DNA from: Pseudomonadota bacterium
GTDB lineage: Bacteria; Desulfobacterota; Anaeroferrophillalia; Anaeroferrophillales; Anaeroferrophillaceae
Assembly (NCBI GenBank): GCA_011042595.1
Contig: DQWO01000101.1
Coordinates: 1 to 6,868 of the forward strand
Length of the DNA: 6,868 nucleotides
Reading direction: 5' to 3'
The first letter of the stretch is position 1. The number at the start of each line of letters is the position of its first letter. The notes under the pieces were generated by a model. The model was not told the DNA's origin and did no database searches. It was given only the letters and a program-made list of their open reading frames with translations. This document shows, one piece after another, positions 1 to 6,546 of the stretch. A program made the position numbers and the translations under genes.

Positions 1-330
1 GAAAATCCAGTCCAATACTTTGCCACCAATTTTCAAGCAGTCGTGGATGAGGAAGAATGTATAGGTTGTGGTCGCTGTATCAAACGCTGCCAGATGGATG
101 CCGTGTCACTGGTCGATGAAAAAGCGGTGGTTGACTACAGCCGCTGCATCGGCTGCGGGGTTTGTGTGCCCACCTGCAAGCCACAAGCCATCAAACTGGA
201 GCGCAAAGAAATAGTCAGGGTTCCTCCCAAAGACAGCGCCAGGCTCTATATGAGCATTATGAAAAAAAAGGTAGGGAATGCCCGGCAGATGATCATGTTG
301 ACCAAACAATTATTGGGGCGTCTGGTCTGA
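1..330 (+). CDS. 4Fe-4S dicluster ferredoxin-domain protein, C-terminal part (5' end outside window)
   Basis: The frame is open from base 1, so the visible 109 residues are the C-terminus of a longer protein; the GTG at 43 lies inside the frame and is probably not the start. Two classical CX2CX2CX3C motifs are seen: Cys 20/23/26/30 (CIGCGRCIKRC) and Cys 49/52/55/59 (CIGCGVCVPTC) of the visible part. These should bind two [4Fe-4S] clusters used in electron transfer. The second motif is followed by KP instead of the usual direct Pro, a small variation. After the clusters comes a basic tail of about 45 residues with no further cysteines. From memory, the arrangement resembles larger (over 300-residue) iron-sulfur proteins of Desulfobacterota that end in such a ferredoxin domain, but the N-terminal domain that would decide this is missing. 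It may be a soluble redox partner; the specific reaction is unknown. The gene converges on the permease gene with 11 bp between the stop codons and no separate terminator. Confidence 0.85.
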   Translation, partial: ENPVQYFATNFQAVVDEEECIGCGRCIKRCQMDAVSLVDEKAVVDYSRCIGCGVCVPTCKPQAIKLERKEIVRVPPKDSARLYMSIMKKKVGNARQMIMLTKQLLGRLV

Positions 331-341
331 TCATTGCTATC

Positions 342-1262
342 TTACTCATAGCGGATTCGTGGATCGATGAGGGCATAGAAAAGTTCAGTGGTGACATTGG
401 CAATGATGTAACAGAAAGAGATTACCAGGATGCATCCCTGAACCATGGGATAATCCCGGGTAAAAACTGCCTGGATCAGCAAACTGCCGATTCCCGGCCA
501 GGAAAAAACCTTTTCGGTGACAATCGCTCCGGAAAGTAAAGCCCCAAACTGCAGGCCGATAATGGTGACTACCGGCAGCAGGGCGTTTTTTAAAGCGTGC
601 TTCATCAAGACACGCCAGCCTGGGAGTCCCCGGGCCCGGGCGGCGGTCAGGTATTCCTGGCTGATGACCTCCAGCAGGCTGGAACGGGTCATGCGCGAGA
701 GAATGGCAGCCAGGGCGGTTCCCAAGGTAATGGCCGGTAATATAAGACTTTTCAAACTATCCATTCCCGATACCGGCAGCCAGTCCAGTTTGATGGAGAA
801 AGTAATAATCAGCAGAGGTCCAAGCCAGAAATTCGGCATTGATATCCCCAGCAGGGAAAAAAACATGCTGAAATTGTCAATGGCGCTATACTGCCGGCAG
901 CCGGCCAGGATTCCCAGGGGCAGGGCAATAAGCAGGGCCACACCCATGGCGGCGGCGGCCAGAATGATGGTGGCCGGCAACCGGTTGGCAATGACGGAGC
1001 TGACTGGCAGCCGGTAGAAGATGGAATTCCCCAGATTTCCCTGAAAAATTCCCTTGAGAAAAAGAACATATTGATTCAACAGCGGCTGATCCAGCCCCAA
1101 CTGGTGTCGCAATGCTGCTTTTTCCACCGCCATGGCATGTTCTCCCAGCATGACGGTAACCGGATCACCGGGGATCAGGTGAACCAGAAAAAACACCATG
1201 GTAACCACCCCGATGATGGTGGGAATTATGGTTAATAGTCTTTTGATCAGGTATCTTGCCAT
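342..1262 (-). CDS. ABC transporter permease, DppB/OppB/NikB family
   Basis: This 306-residue inner-membrane protein is full length for the family. The N-terminus (MARYLIKRLLTIIPTIIGV) is the typical first membrane segment, at about residues 7-29, followed by the family's periplasmic part with HLIPGDP and a GNLGNS motif. Further hydrophobic segments lie near 97-121, 132-157, 172-190, 228-249 and 276-298. The cytoplasmic EAA loop that contacts the ATPase is at about 203-230 (EYLTAARARGLPGW...H..KNALLP). The family signatures VFSWPGIG (252-259) and DYPMVQG (270-276) and the end ALIDPRIRYE are present. It should form half of the channel for a peptide or a similar small substrate. The start ATG lies inside the end of the binding-protein gene (16-bp overlap), with AGGAAAG 4 nt upstream, so translation is probably coupled. 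What is missing is notable: no DppC-type partner and no ATPase gene follows, because the next gene converges. The substrate cannot be read from the sequence. Confidence 0.93.
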   Translation of the reverse strand: MARYLIKRLLTIIPTIIGVVTMVFFLVHLIPGDPVTVMLGEHAMAVEKAALRHQLGLDQPLLNQYVLFLKGIFQGNLGNSIFYRLPVSSVIANRLPATIILAAAAMGVALLIALPLGILAGCRQYSAIDNFSMFFSLLGISMPNFWLGPLLIITFSIKLDWLPVSGMDSLKSLILPAITLGTALAAILSRMTRSSLLEVISQEYLTAARARGLPGWRVLMKHALKNALLPVVTIIGLQFGALLSGAIVTEKVFSWPGIGSLLIQAVFTRDYPMVQGCILVISFCYIIANVTTELFYALIDPRIRYE

Positions 1263-2806
1263 TTGACTTTCCTGAGCGAAGTATAAGCCCCTCCCGGATA
1301 GATTTCAAAACCTTCCAGCCTCCGCTTCATGATAACCACATCATTCCGGTACCAGAGACTGGTGTAAATTTCCTGCTCAGCAATGATCTGTTGAATCCTG
1401 AAAAAAATCTGCCGGCGTTTTTTCCGGTCAATGATTGTTCGACTCTCTTCCAGCAGCCTGTCCATTTCCCGGTTAGAGAAGCGGCCGCGGTTGGCACCCT
1501 GGGGTGGAATGCTGGATGAATGGAAGATGTAGTAAAAGATATCCGGATCCTGAATACCTACCCATTTCAGTGAATAGAGTTGGAAGTTTCCTTTCTTGAT
1601 ATCATCGAAAAAGGTCCCCCATTCAAAACGGAGAATATCAATCCGGATGCCGATCTGAGCCAGTTGTTTTTTGATGATCTGGGCGATTTCATAACTTTCC
1701 TGGTTGGTGGAGGTTTTATAACTCAGGCTGAAGCGGATTCCTTCGGGATCTTGTGGTGGAAATCCGGCCTGATCCAGAATCATGGCTGCCTGGTCGGGGT
1801 TAAAGGGGGCCGGTTTTAGAAACGGAGCGCTGGCCCAATGCTCCGGCGGTAGCAGGCCGTTTGCAGGCCTGGCCTGGTTTTTGAGGACATAGCGAATGAT
1901 CTGCCGGCGATTTATGGCCAGAGAAATAGCCTGACGTACCATGGTGTTGCCGACCAGCGGATCTTTCAGGTTGTAGCCGATATATTTATAGCCGCTTCCT
2001 TGACGACTGAGTAGCCGCAGGTGTTGGTCCCGCTGAAAGAACTTGAGGGCATAGGGAGGAATGGCATTCTGGACCAGGTCCACCGTTCCTTTTTTTAAAG
2101 CCAGAATCCTGGTGGTATCATTGGTGATGATTTTGAAACAGATACGGTTAAGATGTGGCGTCGCGAGATCATAGTGTGGGTTTCCGGCCAGGATAATTTG
2201 ATGCCCACGGGCAAATTCAACCAGTCTGAATGCTCCGGTGCCCGGGATGTTCATGGGTTTTGCAAGGCTATGCTGACAGTAGGAAGCCGGTACTATGTAG
2301 CTGGTCAGGGCGTATAAAAAACTGGCAAAAGGTTTTTTGAGCTGGAAAATAACCGTGAGTGAGTCAGGAGTCCGGACTGAATCAATGATGTTCAGACTGC
2401 CGTAGGCCGGACAGCCATTTTCGGGTTTTCGCATAAAATCAATGGTTGCCTTGATATCCCTGGAAGTGCAGAGTGACCCATCGCTGAAACTTATTGTTGG
2501 CCGGAGCCTGAAAAGATAGGTATGATTATCAATGATTTCCCAACTGCTGGCCAGATCGGCGACGATGGCGCCATGGCGGTCGGTAGTTACCAGGCCATTG
2601 TAAATCAGTGGCAGGATGCGGGAGCCGTATGCATCGGTGGTGTAGCGTGGATCAAGGGTGGTGGGTGAACCTTCGAGCCCGATGGTTATCTGATCGTCAT
2701 TATTTTTTGCCGGTGGCAATGGTTTGCAGGCTCCTGGCAAGAGAATTAATGCCAGCAGCATGGGGATGAAATGGCGGATTATGACTGGAAGCGGCAACCG
2801 GTCCAT
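1247..2806 (-). CDS. ABC transporter substrate-binding lipoprotein, family 5 (DppA/OppA-like)
   Basis: This 519-residue protein has the usual length of family 5 periplasmic binding proteins. A short basic N-terminus and hydrophobic stretch (about 13-24) end in Cys27 (LLPGAC), a probable lipid attachment site; Pro at position -3 of the lipobox is unusual. The mature part begins with the typical TIGLEGSPTTLDPRYTTD. It continues with SWEIIDNHTYLFRLRPTISF.DG (89-110), the PGTGAFRLVEF region (188-198), YIGYNLKDPLVGNTMVRQA (275-293) with the following AINR, and a C-terminal lobe with DPDIFYYIFHSSS. It probably delivers an oligopeptide-like ligand to the adjacent permease; the ligand is unknown. The ATG at 2806 is the only good start that keeps the signal sequence, but no Shine-Dalgarno sequence is visible before it. 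In this frame a stop codon falls within the inverted repeat about 50 bp upstream, which rules out a much longer protein. The gene is co-directional and overlapping with the permease, forming a two-gene operon. Confidence 0.92.
   Translation of the reverse strand: MDRLPLPVIIRHFIPMLLALILLPGACKPLPPAKNNDDQITIGLEGSPTTLDPRYTTDAYGSRILPLIYNGLVTTDRHGAIVADLASSWEIIDNHTYLFRLRPTISFSDGSLCTSRDIKATIDFMRKPENGCPAYGSLNIIDSVRTPDSLTVIFQLKKPFASFLYALTSYIVPASYCQHSLAKPMNIPGTGAFRLVEFARGHQIILAGNPHYDLATPHLNRICFKIITNDTTRILALKKGTVDLVQNAIPPYALKFFQRDQHLRLLSRQGSGYKYIGYNLKDPLVGNTMVRQAISLAINRRQIIRYVLKNQARPANGLLPPEHWASAPFLKPAPFNPDQAAMILDQAGFPPQDPEGIRFSLSYKTSTNQESYEIAQIIKKQLAQIGIRIDILRFEWGTFFDDIKKGNFQLYSLKWVGIQDPDIFYYIFHSSSIPPQGANRGRFSNREMDRLLEESRTIIDRKKRRQIFFRIQQIIAEQEIYTSLWYRNDVVIMKRRLEGFEIYPGGAYTSLRKVKWQDT
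1267..1273 (-). promoter_or_regulatory. Ribosome binding site of the permease gene
   Basis: On the minus strand AGGAAAG lies 4 nt before the ATG at 1262, inside the last codons of the binding-protein gene. It supports this start and translational coupling of the two genes. Confidence 0.6.
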
Positions 2807-2833
2807 GGCGTTCAGTAATTGGTGTCTGACTGA

Positions 2834-2871
2834 AGGCTGTCTTGAAAAATTCTAATTTTTCAAGACAGCCT
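2834..2871. repeat. Perfect 17-bp inverted repeat with 4-nt loop
   Basis: The left arm 2834-2850 begins AGGCTGTCTTG and the right arm 2855-2871 is its exact reverse complement; the loop is TCTA. The element lies in the 195-bp gap between the phosphatase stop and the binding-protein start, 28 bp before that start. Neither strand has a T-run directly after the stem, so it is not a standard intrinsic terminator. It might be a miniature or decayed transposable element made of two abutting terminal repeats, an operator, or a 5'-leader hairpin of the transporter operon. Apart from this, the gap holds only a weak hairpin at about 2947-2963 (GGAGAC/GTTTCC). Confidence 0.85.
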
Positions 2872-3001
2872 AAGCAGATGATGGAAGAAAAAACAAACTG
2901 GGGGACTTTATCAGCTTACTGGTAATGGTGCAATGGAAGAATGGCCGGAGACAGCTGGTTTCCGATAGCGTGAGGGGATGAATTTGTATCTGCACTGGAA
3001 T

Positions 3002-4717
3002 TTATTCAATGATTTTAGCCACCACCAGGGTCAGGTCATCAAACTGGGGCATTCCGAGGGCAAAGTCTTCCACTTCTTTTATCACCTTGTTGCGAATGGC
3101 CTGGGCACTTTGACTGGCCTGTTTCTTGATTATGTTTTGTAACCGCTGATAGCCAAACAGCTCGCCGCTTTTGCCCTGGGCTTCCGTCACCCCGTCAGTG
3201 TAGGTCACCAGGATATCTCCTGGGTTAATGTCCACAACCGCATGCTGGTATTGTTCGTTTTCCAGGATGCCAAAAGGCAGACCTCCTTCATTGTAGGATT
3301 GAAAGCTGTTTTCCCGGGGACGGAAAATATAAAGTGGAGTATGTCCGGCACTGAGAAAATGGATTTTCATTAACTTGAGATCCAGGATATAAATCAGGGC
3401 GGTAACAAATTTACCATTCAGATTTTCCCGGGCCAGAGAATTGTTAACCGACTGAATCCTTTTCGGCAGATCATTTAAATTATTTTCTGATTGCTGCAGA
3501 CTGGATCTGACCATGCTGCGGGTCATTGCCATCAGCAAAGCTGCCGGGATGCCTTTGCCGGCAACATCCCCAATGACGACGCATAATTTGTCTTCTGGTG
3601 TATTAATATAATCAAAAAAGTCACCCCCGACATTAACCGCCGGCATGCTGATGCCACTGATATCCAGACCTTCAATAACAGGGTTTGTCTGGGGTAAAAG
3701 ACCTCGCTGGATATCTCCGGCAATGCGAAGTTGTTCCAATAGCTTTTCCTGCTCCACCGCCTGCTGGTGGTAAACAGCGTTTTCGATGGCGATGGAAGCC
3801 AGTTGAGCTACCGTTTTTAGAGTTTCTATTTCCAGGCTGCCGAACGAGGTTCCGCCTTCCTGGTTGATGACATTAATTACCCCATATGTTCTATTCTTGG
3901 TGAACAATGGAAACGAAATGATGGAGTTGACTGCATACTGGTTGCTGGCAATGCTCAGTTCCTGGTCATGGGGGAGGTCTTCAATATGATAGACGGACCG
4001 GCTCTCAGCCACTTTATCAACCAGACTGCTGCCGTCCTTGTAGATAATTGACTTGACAAAATCGTCCTTTAAACCCCATTCAATATTGGTGGAAAGTTCG
4101 TTGTCCTCATTGAAAAGCATGATGGATCCAACTTCCGCCAGCAGAATCTTCAGGGATAGTTCCATCAGCTTGGCCATGATCCGGTCCAGATCAAGGTTCC
4201 CCAACAGCTCACCCATTTCATTGATGGCATCGAGCTTGGCGGCGCTTTCCTCTTTGAAGTTGCACATTTCTTCATAAATCTTGGTTTTGATCAGCGAAAG
4301 GCAGACTTGGTCCAGGTAGATTTGCAATATGGTGGCATATTCGGAGAAGTTTTCCAGGTATTCATGGGCCACAAAAGCTATGGCCACTTCTTTATCCCGC
4401 AGTAACAGATCGACCCAATAGACGTCAAATTCACTACCAAACCAGGTTAGCTGCGAGGGGATGTTAAGGGGTTCCTGCCCGGAAAAATAGTCAAAAGGTA
4501 CATCTTCGCGATCGAAAAAAATTTCATCCCAATAACCGCGGTCAATGACGGTTGAAAAATCAAGGTTGTATTGCTGGCTGTCATTATTGAAAAGAAAGAT
4601 GGAAAAAGCCTGAATATCGAATCGCTCGGCCAGTTGCCTGCTCATGGCCAGGTATATTTCTTCAGAATCCATGGAGGCATGAATTTCCATGACTGCTTGT
4701 TGAATCGATCCTTTCAT
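3002..4717 (-). CDS. GAF-domain SpoIIE/PP2C-type serine phosphatase (RsbU-like)
   Basis: This 571-residue protein is predicted to be soluble, as no membrane segment is visible. Residues about 1-150 look like a divergent sensor, possibly GAF-like. A clearer GAF domain spans about 170-313 (GSIMLFNEDNEL, SIISFPLF, GVINVINQEGG). A helical linker at 315-342 (EQEKLLEQLRIAGDIQRGLLP) is the regulatory helix usual in this family. The phosphatase domain, about 345-570, keeps the metal-site motifs: GGDFFD (Asp366), GDVAGKG (Asp384), SAGHTP (456-461), TDGVTEA (Asp508) and FDDLT (Asp560/561). Such enzymes remove phosphate from Ser/Thr of anti-sigma-factor antagonists and so switch on a sigma factor or another output; the GAF domain would sense a small ligand. 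The ATG start has GGGAGA six nt upstream. No antagonist or anti-sigma kinase gene lies beside it, so its target is unknown. It stands alone, with 351 bp before it and 195 bp after it. Ligand and partner are inference only. Confidence 0.92.
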   Translation of the reverse strand: MKGSIQQAVMEIHASMDSEEIYLAMSRQLAERFDIQAFSIFLFNNDSQQYNLDFSTVIDRGYWDEIFFDREDVPFDYFSGQEPLNIPSQLTWFGSEFDVYWVDLLLRDKEVAIAFVAHEYLENFSEYATILQIYLDQVCLSLIKTKIYEEMCNFKEESAAKLDAINEMGELLGNLDLDRIMAKLMELSLKILLAEVGSIMLFNEDNELSTNIEWGLKDDFVKSIIYKDGSSLVDKVAESRSVYHIEDLPHDQELSIASNQYAVNSIISFPLFTKNRTYGVINVINQEGGTSFGSLEIETLKTVAQLASIAIENAVYHQQAVEQEKLLEQLRIAGDIQRGLLPQTNPVIEGLDISGISMPAVNVGGDFFDYINTPEDKLCVVIGDVAGKGIPAALLMAMTRSMVRSSLQQSENNLNDLPKRIQSVNNSLARENLNGKFVTALIYILDLKLMKIHFLSAGHTPLYIFRPRENSFQSYNEGGLPFGILENEQYQHAVVDINPGDILVTYTDGVTEAQGKSGELFGYQRLQNIIKKQASQSAQAIRNKVIKEVEDFALGMPQFDDLTLVVAKIIE

Positions 4718-4723
4718 TCAGTT

Positions 4724-4729
4724 TCTCCC
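4724..4729 (-). promoter_or_regulatory. Ribosome binding site of the SpoIIE-type phosphatase gene
   Basis: GGGAGA on the minus strand lies 6 nt before the ATG at 4717. This good Shine-Dalgarno match fixes the start. Confidence 0.7.
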
Positions 4730-4802
4730 TTTTTGCTTCTTTATTGATAACAGTAACAGTGCGTACGGTAAAAAATTTAATTTTGCTGCCAATGGCTCTA
4801 AC

Positions 4803-4819
4803 GCGGGCTTAACGCCCGC
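4803..4819. repeat. REP-like GC-rich hairpin
   Basis: GCGGGC (4803-4808) and GCCCGC (4814-4819) form a perfect 6-bp stem with loop TTAAC. There is no T-run on either side. Short extragenic palindromes of this style are frequent in many proteobacterial genomes, so a dispersed REP-like unit is plausible. A link to the larger neighbouring element, which starts 17 bp further on, is possible. Confidence 0.6.
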
Positions 4820-4835
4820 AACCCAAATTAAGGTA

Positions 4836-4970
4836 TCATGATGTTCCGGCATGGCTCTCGCTCATTCTCGCGGCACATCGTGTGTCGCTCCGAGGTGTGT
4901 GCCGCGAATCACCGTCGTGGTGATTCGTTCGGCACCCAATGCCGCTATGAGCCAAGCCCGAACATCCTGA
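4836..4970. repeat. Cloverleaf-like element: long imperfect inverted repeat enclosing three hairpins
   Basis: The outer arms 4836-4857 and 4949-4970 match at 19 of 22 positions. Inside are three stems: CGCGGCACA (4869-4877) with TGTGCCGCG (4898-4906), perfect; CGAATCACC (4905-4913) with GGTGATTCG (4919-4927), perfect, 5-nt loop, sharing two bases with the first stem; and GGCA (4931-4934) with TGCC (4940-4943). Alternative pairings exist, for example GCTCAT 4860-4865 with ATGAGC 4947-4952. The whole would fold into a branched, cloverleaf-like structure on either strand. It may be a structured RNA, a 5' leader of the phosphatase gene (minus strand), or a miniature mobile or REP-type element. 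Strand and function cannot be decided from one copy. A plus-strand reading frame across it is judged spurious. Confidence 0.75.
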
Positions 4971-5000
4971 ATGTATTCCTGACAATTTCTTGTTTTTTAC

Positions 5001-5015
5001 ACCCCTCAAGGGGGT
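5001..5015. repeat. Short hairpin downstream of the receiver-HDOD gene
   Basis: ACCCC (5001-5005) pairs with GGGGT (5011-5015) across a 5-nt loop. On the minus strand it follows the receiver-HDOD stop by about 53 bp but is followed by GTAAAAAA, not a T-run, so it is at best a weak or factor-dependent terminator. Confidence 0.4.
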
Positions 5016-5068
5016 ACTGAAAAGAGTGACAGCCTTTCAGGAGTAAGGCACTAATTATTGTGACGATT

Positions 5069-6391
5069 TTAGAGCTTGTCGATTAATTCCATGATCTGAG
5101 CAGACAGTGTGATGATTTCATCATGGTGTTGTTCTTCCCAGTCTGACGGTAAGTTGAGCATTTTATAGGCTTTCTCTCTTTGCTCCTGGCTCAGTCGTTC
5201 CACCGGCTGTTCAAGGGCAAAGCCCAATCGATTGCTAAGGTTGTTGGCTAGAGAAATGACCAGTGTTTCACGGGGATTAACCGTGGCATTTTCCGGAAAA
5301 TGATGCAGGGTAACTGATTCAACCAGGTTTGTTGGTAGCTTCCAGTTTGTTAACAGGATTCCTCCTATTTCCCCGTGATCAAAACCAAGTATCTCTTTTT
5401 CAGCCTGGGACAGGGGTTTATTCGCTGCAATTGCGGGGGCAAAACGATCGGCAAATTGTTCCACAAAAGGTCCAAGAATGAGTTTGCCAATGTCATGTAA
5501 TAAACCGGATACGTAGCAATTTTCGATCTCTGCCGGCGTCAGGTTGGCAGATTTAGCCAGGTAACGGGCCAGGGCTGCCACCAGGTTTGCATGTTGCCAC
5601 AGGCCTTCCTTCTGATAGCCGTAAACCTTGAGGCTTTTTTTAAACAGGTTTGAGGTTGAAGCACCCAGTACCAGGCTTTTGATGGTATTGTGTCCCAGGT
5701 AAACCACCGCATCTGAAATTGAATTAACTTTACGGGATAAGCTGAAAAAAGAAGAGTTGACCATCCGCAGCATACGGGCAGTAAGGGCCTGATCTTTGAC
5801 AATCAGGTTTTCAAAGTCAGCCGCATTGGAGTTTTCATCATTAATTAACTGCATCACTTTGTAGACAATGGCCGGTAATGAAGGAATAGATTCTATTTTC
5901 TGCAGGATCCGGCTTTTAAGACGTTCTGTATTGATGCTGTTCAGGGAGATTTTCTGTTGTTGCTGGCGGCGTGTGCTTCCAGCATGCCCGATTTTAGCTG
6001 CGACTTTAGTCGGAGTCAGGTCTTTGATTTTCAGGGCCAGTTTGATTTGTTGGATTAATGATTTTTTGTCAAAGGGTTTAATCAGAAAGCCCTTGGCTCC
6101 AAGTTGTCTGGCTTTGAGAATATCTTCCCTTTTTGAACGACTGGTTGTGACAATGACTGGAATATTCTTCAGCTCTTTCTGCTCCTGGTCATTGATGTAT
6201 TGCAGGACAATAAAGTCATCGTAGCCCGGAAGCAGGGCTTCAGCAATAATCAGTCTCGGGGTTTCCAGCTGCAGAGTGGTAACCAGGGAGGCCAGCGATT
6301 TAATCGGCTTCGGGGTGAGCCCGAGGGAGCTGATAATCTGAGAGATATATTCGGTAGATTCGGCATTGTGGTCAATAACAAAAACACTCAT
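5069..6391 (-). CDS. Receiver-HDOD domain signalling protein with Glu at the phosphoacceptor site
   Basis: This 440-residue cytoplasmic regulator has two domains. Residues 1-122 form a CheY-like receiver. Asp7 of the acidic pocket, Thr83 and Lys105 (FLIKPFD) align with the usual residues, but the position of the phosphorylated Asp is Glu51 (RLIIAEALLPGYDDF) and the second pocket acid is His8. A linker (about 123-160, with a QQQQ run) leads to an HDOD domain (about 163-365) with SIPSLPAIVYKVMQLI, VNSSFFSL, the GLLHDIGKL motif (296-304), FDHGEIGG (337-344) and TLHH (361-364). HDOD proteins act in signal transduction, often in motility, chemotaxis or development; most have no proven enzyme activity. 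The ATG at 6391 is chosen because AGAGGA lies 8 nt upstream and the protein then begins at the receiver's first strand (MSVFVID). An ATG at 6424 would add 11 residues but has no ribosome binding site. A sigma-28-type promoter about 90 bp upstream suggests flagellar co-regulation. Confidence 0.92.
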   Translation of the reverse strand: MSVFVIDHNAESTEYISQIISSLGLTPKPIKSLASLVTTLQLETPRLIIAEALLPGYDDFIVLQYINDQEQKELKNIPVIVTTSRSKREDILKARQLGAKGFLIKPFDKKSLIQQIKLALKIKDLTPTKVAAKIGHAGSTRRQQQQKISLNSINTERLKSRILQKIESIPSLPAIVYKVMQLINDENSNAADFENLIVKDQALTARMLRMVNSSFFSLSRKVNSISDAVVYLGHNTIKSLVLGASTSNLFKKSLKVYGYQKEGLWQHANLVAALARYLAKSANLTPAEIENCYVSGLLHDIGKLILGPFVEQFADRFAPAIAANKPLSQAEKEILGFDHGEIGGILLTNWKLPTNLVESVTLHHFPENATVNPRETLVISLANNLSNRLGFALEQPVERLSQEQREKAYKMLNLPSDWEEQHHDEIITLSAQIMELIDKL

Positions 6392-6399
6392 GGTGACGA

Positions 6400-6405
6400 T
6401 CCTCT
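6400..6405 (-). promoter_or_regulatory. Ribosome binding site deciding the receiver-HDOD start
   Basis: AGAGGA on the minus strand lies 8 nt before the ATG at 6391. The alternative ATG at 6424 has no such site, which decides the start. Confidence 0.7.
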
Positions 6406-6480
6406 GCCCGGGAGCGGTTAACATTTATTGGTTTTGTCAGACGGATAAAATGATCATTATGAAATTCTCTGTTTAAGTGA

Positions 6481-6507
6481 TTATCGGCATAGGAAACGCA
6501 AAACTTA
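6481..6507 (-). promoter_or_regulatory. Predicted sigma-28 (FliA) flagellar promoter of the receiver-HDOD gene
   Basis: On the minus strand, TAAG (6507-6504), a 15-nt spacer and GCCGATAA (6488-6481) match the known flagellar sigma-28 consensus TAAA-N15-GCCGATAA at 11 of 12 positions, with a perfect -10 and exact spacing. It points at the receiver-HDOD gene; transcription would start near 6474, giving a leader of about 80 nt. No comparable site is seen before the phosphatase gene. Confidence 0.7.
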
Positions 6508-6546
6508 AGAATTACGGCAGTATTTTTTTGCGATGAATCATATAGC

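Larger units (their letters stand above)
4718..5068. other. 351-bp intergenic region between receiver-HDOD and phosphatase genes
   Basis: No convincing gene is present. Reading left to right it holds: the phosphatase ribosome binding site; an AT-rich stretch (4730-4795) likely to contain the phosphatase promoter, with a weak minus-strand match TTTACC-N16-TTATCA and a tandem TAACAG repeat at 4748-4759; a GC-rich hairpin at 4803-4819; the long folded element at 4836-4970; a C/G-rich hairpin at 5001-5015; and a weak hairpin CTGAAA/TTTCAG at 5017-5040. No canonical terminator for the receiver-HDOD gene is seen. Confidence 0.7.

Noticed and set aside
517..1017. 166-codon plus-strand open frame inside the permease gene
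   Set aside because: It is antisense to a well-supported full-length permease and has no domain; it is a shadow frame.
4796..4822. Integron attC-like site (TAAC next to a GC-rich hairpin)
   Set aside because: No matching GTTRRRY core is found at the proper distance and there is no integrase or cassette; a REP-like hairpin explains it better.
5001..5015. Intrinsic terminator of the receiver-HDOD gene
   Set aside because: In the minus-strand direction the stem is followed by an A-run instead of a T-run.
4838..5020. 60-codon plus-strand open frame
   Set aside because: It runs across the strongly folded element 4836-4970, has no ribosome binding site, and its product shows no recognisable domain.
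5028..5039. GACAGCCTTTCA as a third copy of the GGCTGTC inverted-repeat arm that would bracket the phosphatase gene
   Set aside because: Only about 11 bp are similar and an extra base is needed to align them, so this is too weak to claim a composite element.
6392..6424. Upstream ATG at 6424 as start of the receiver-HDOD gene
   Set aside because: It has no Shine-Dalgarno sequence. The ATG at 6391 has AGAGGA at good spacing and starts directly at the receiver fold.
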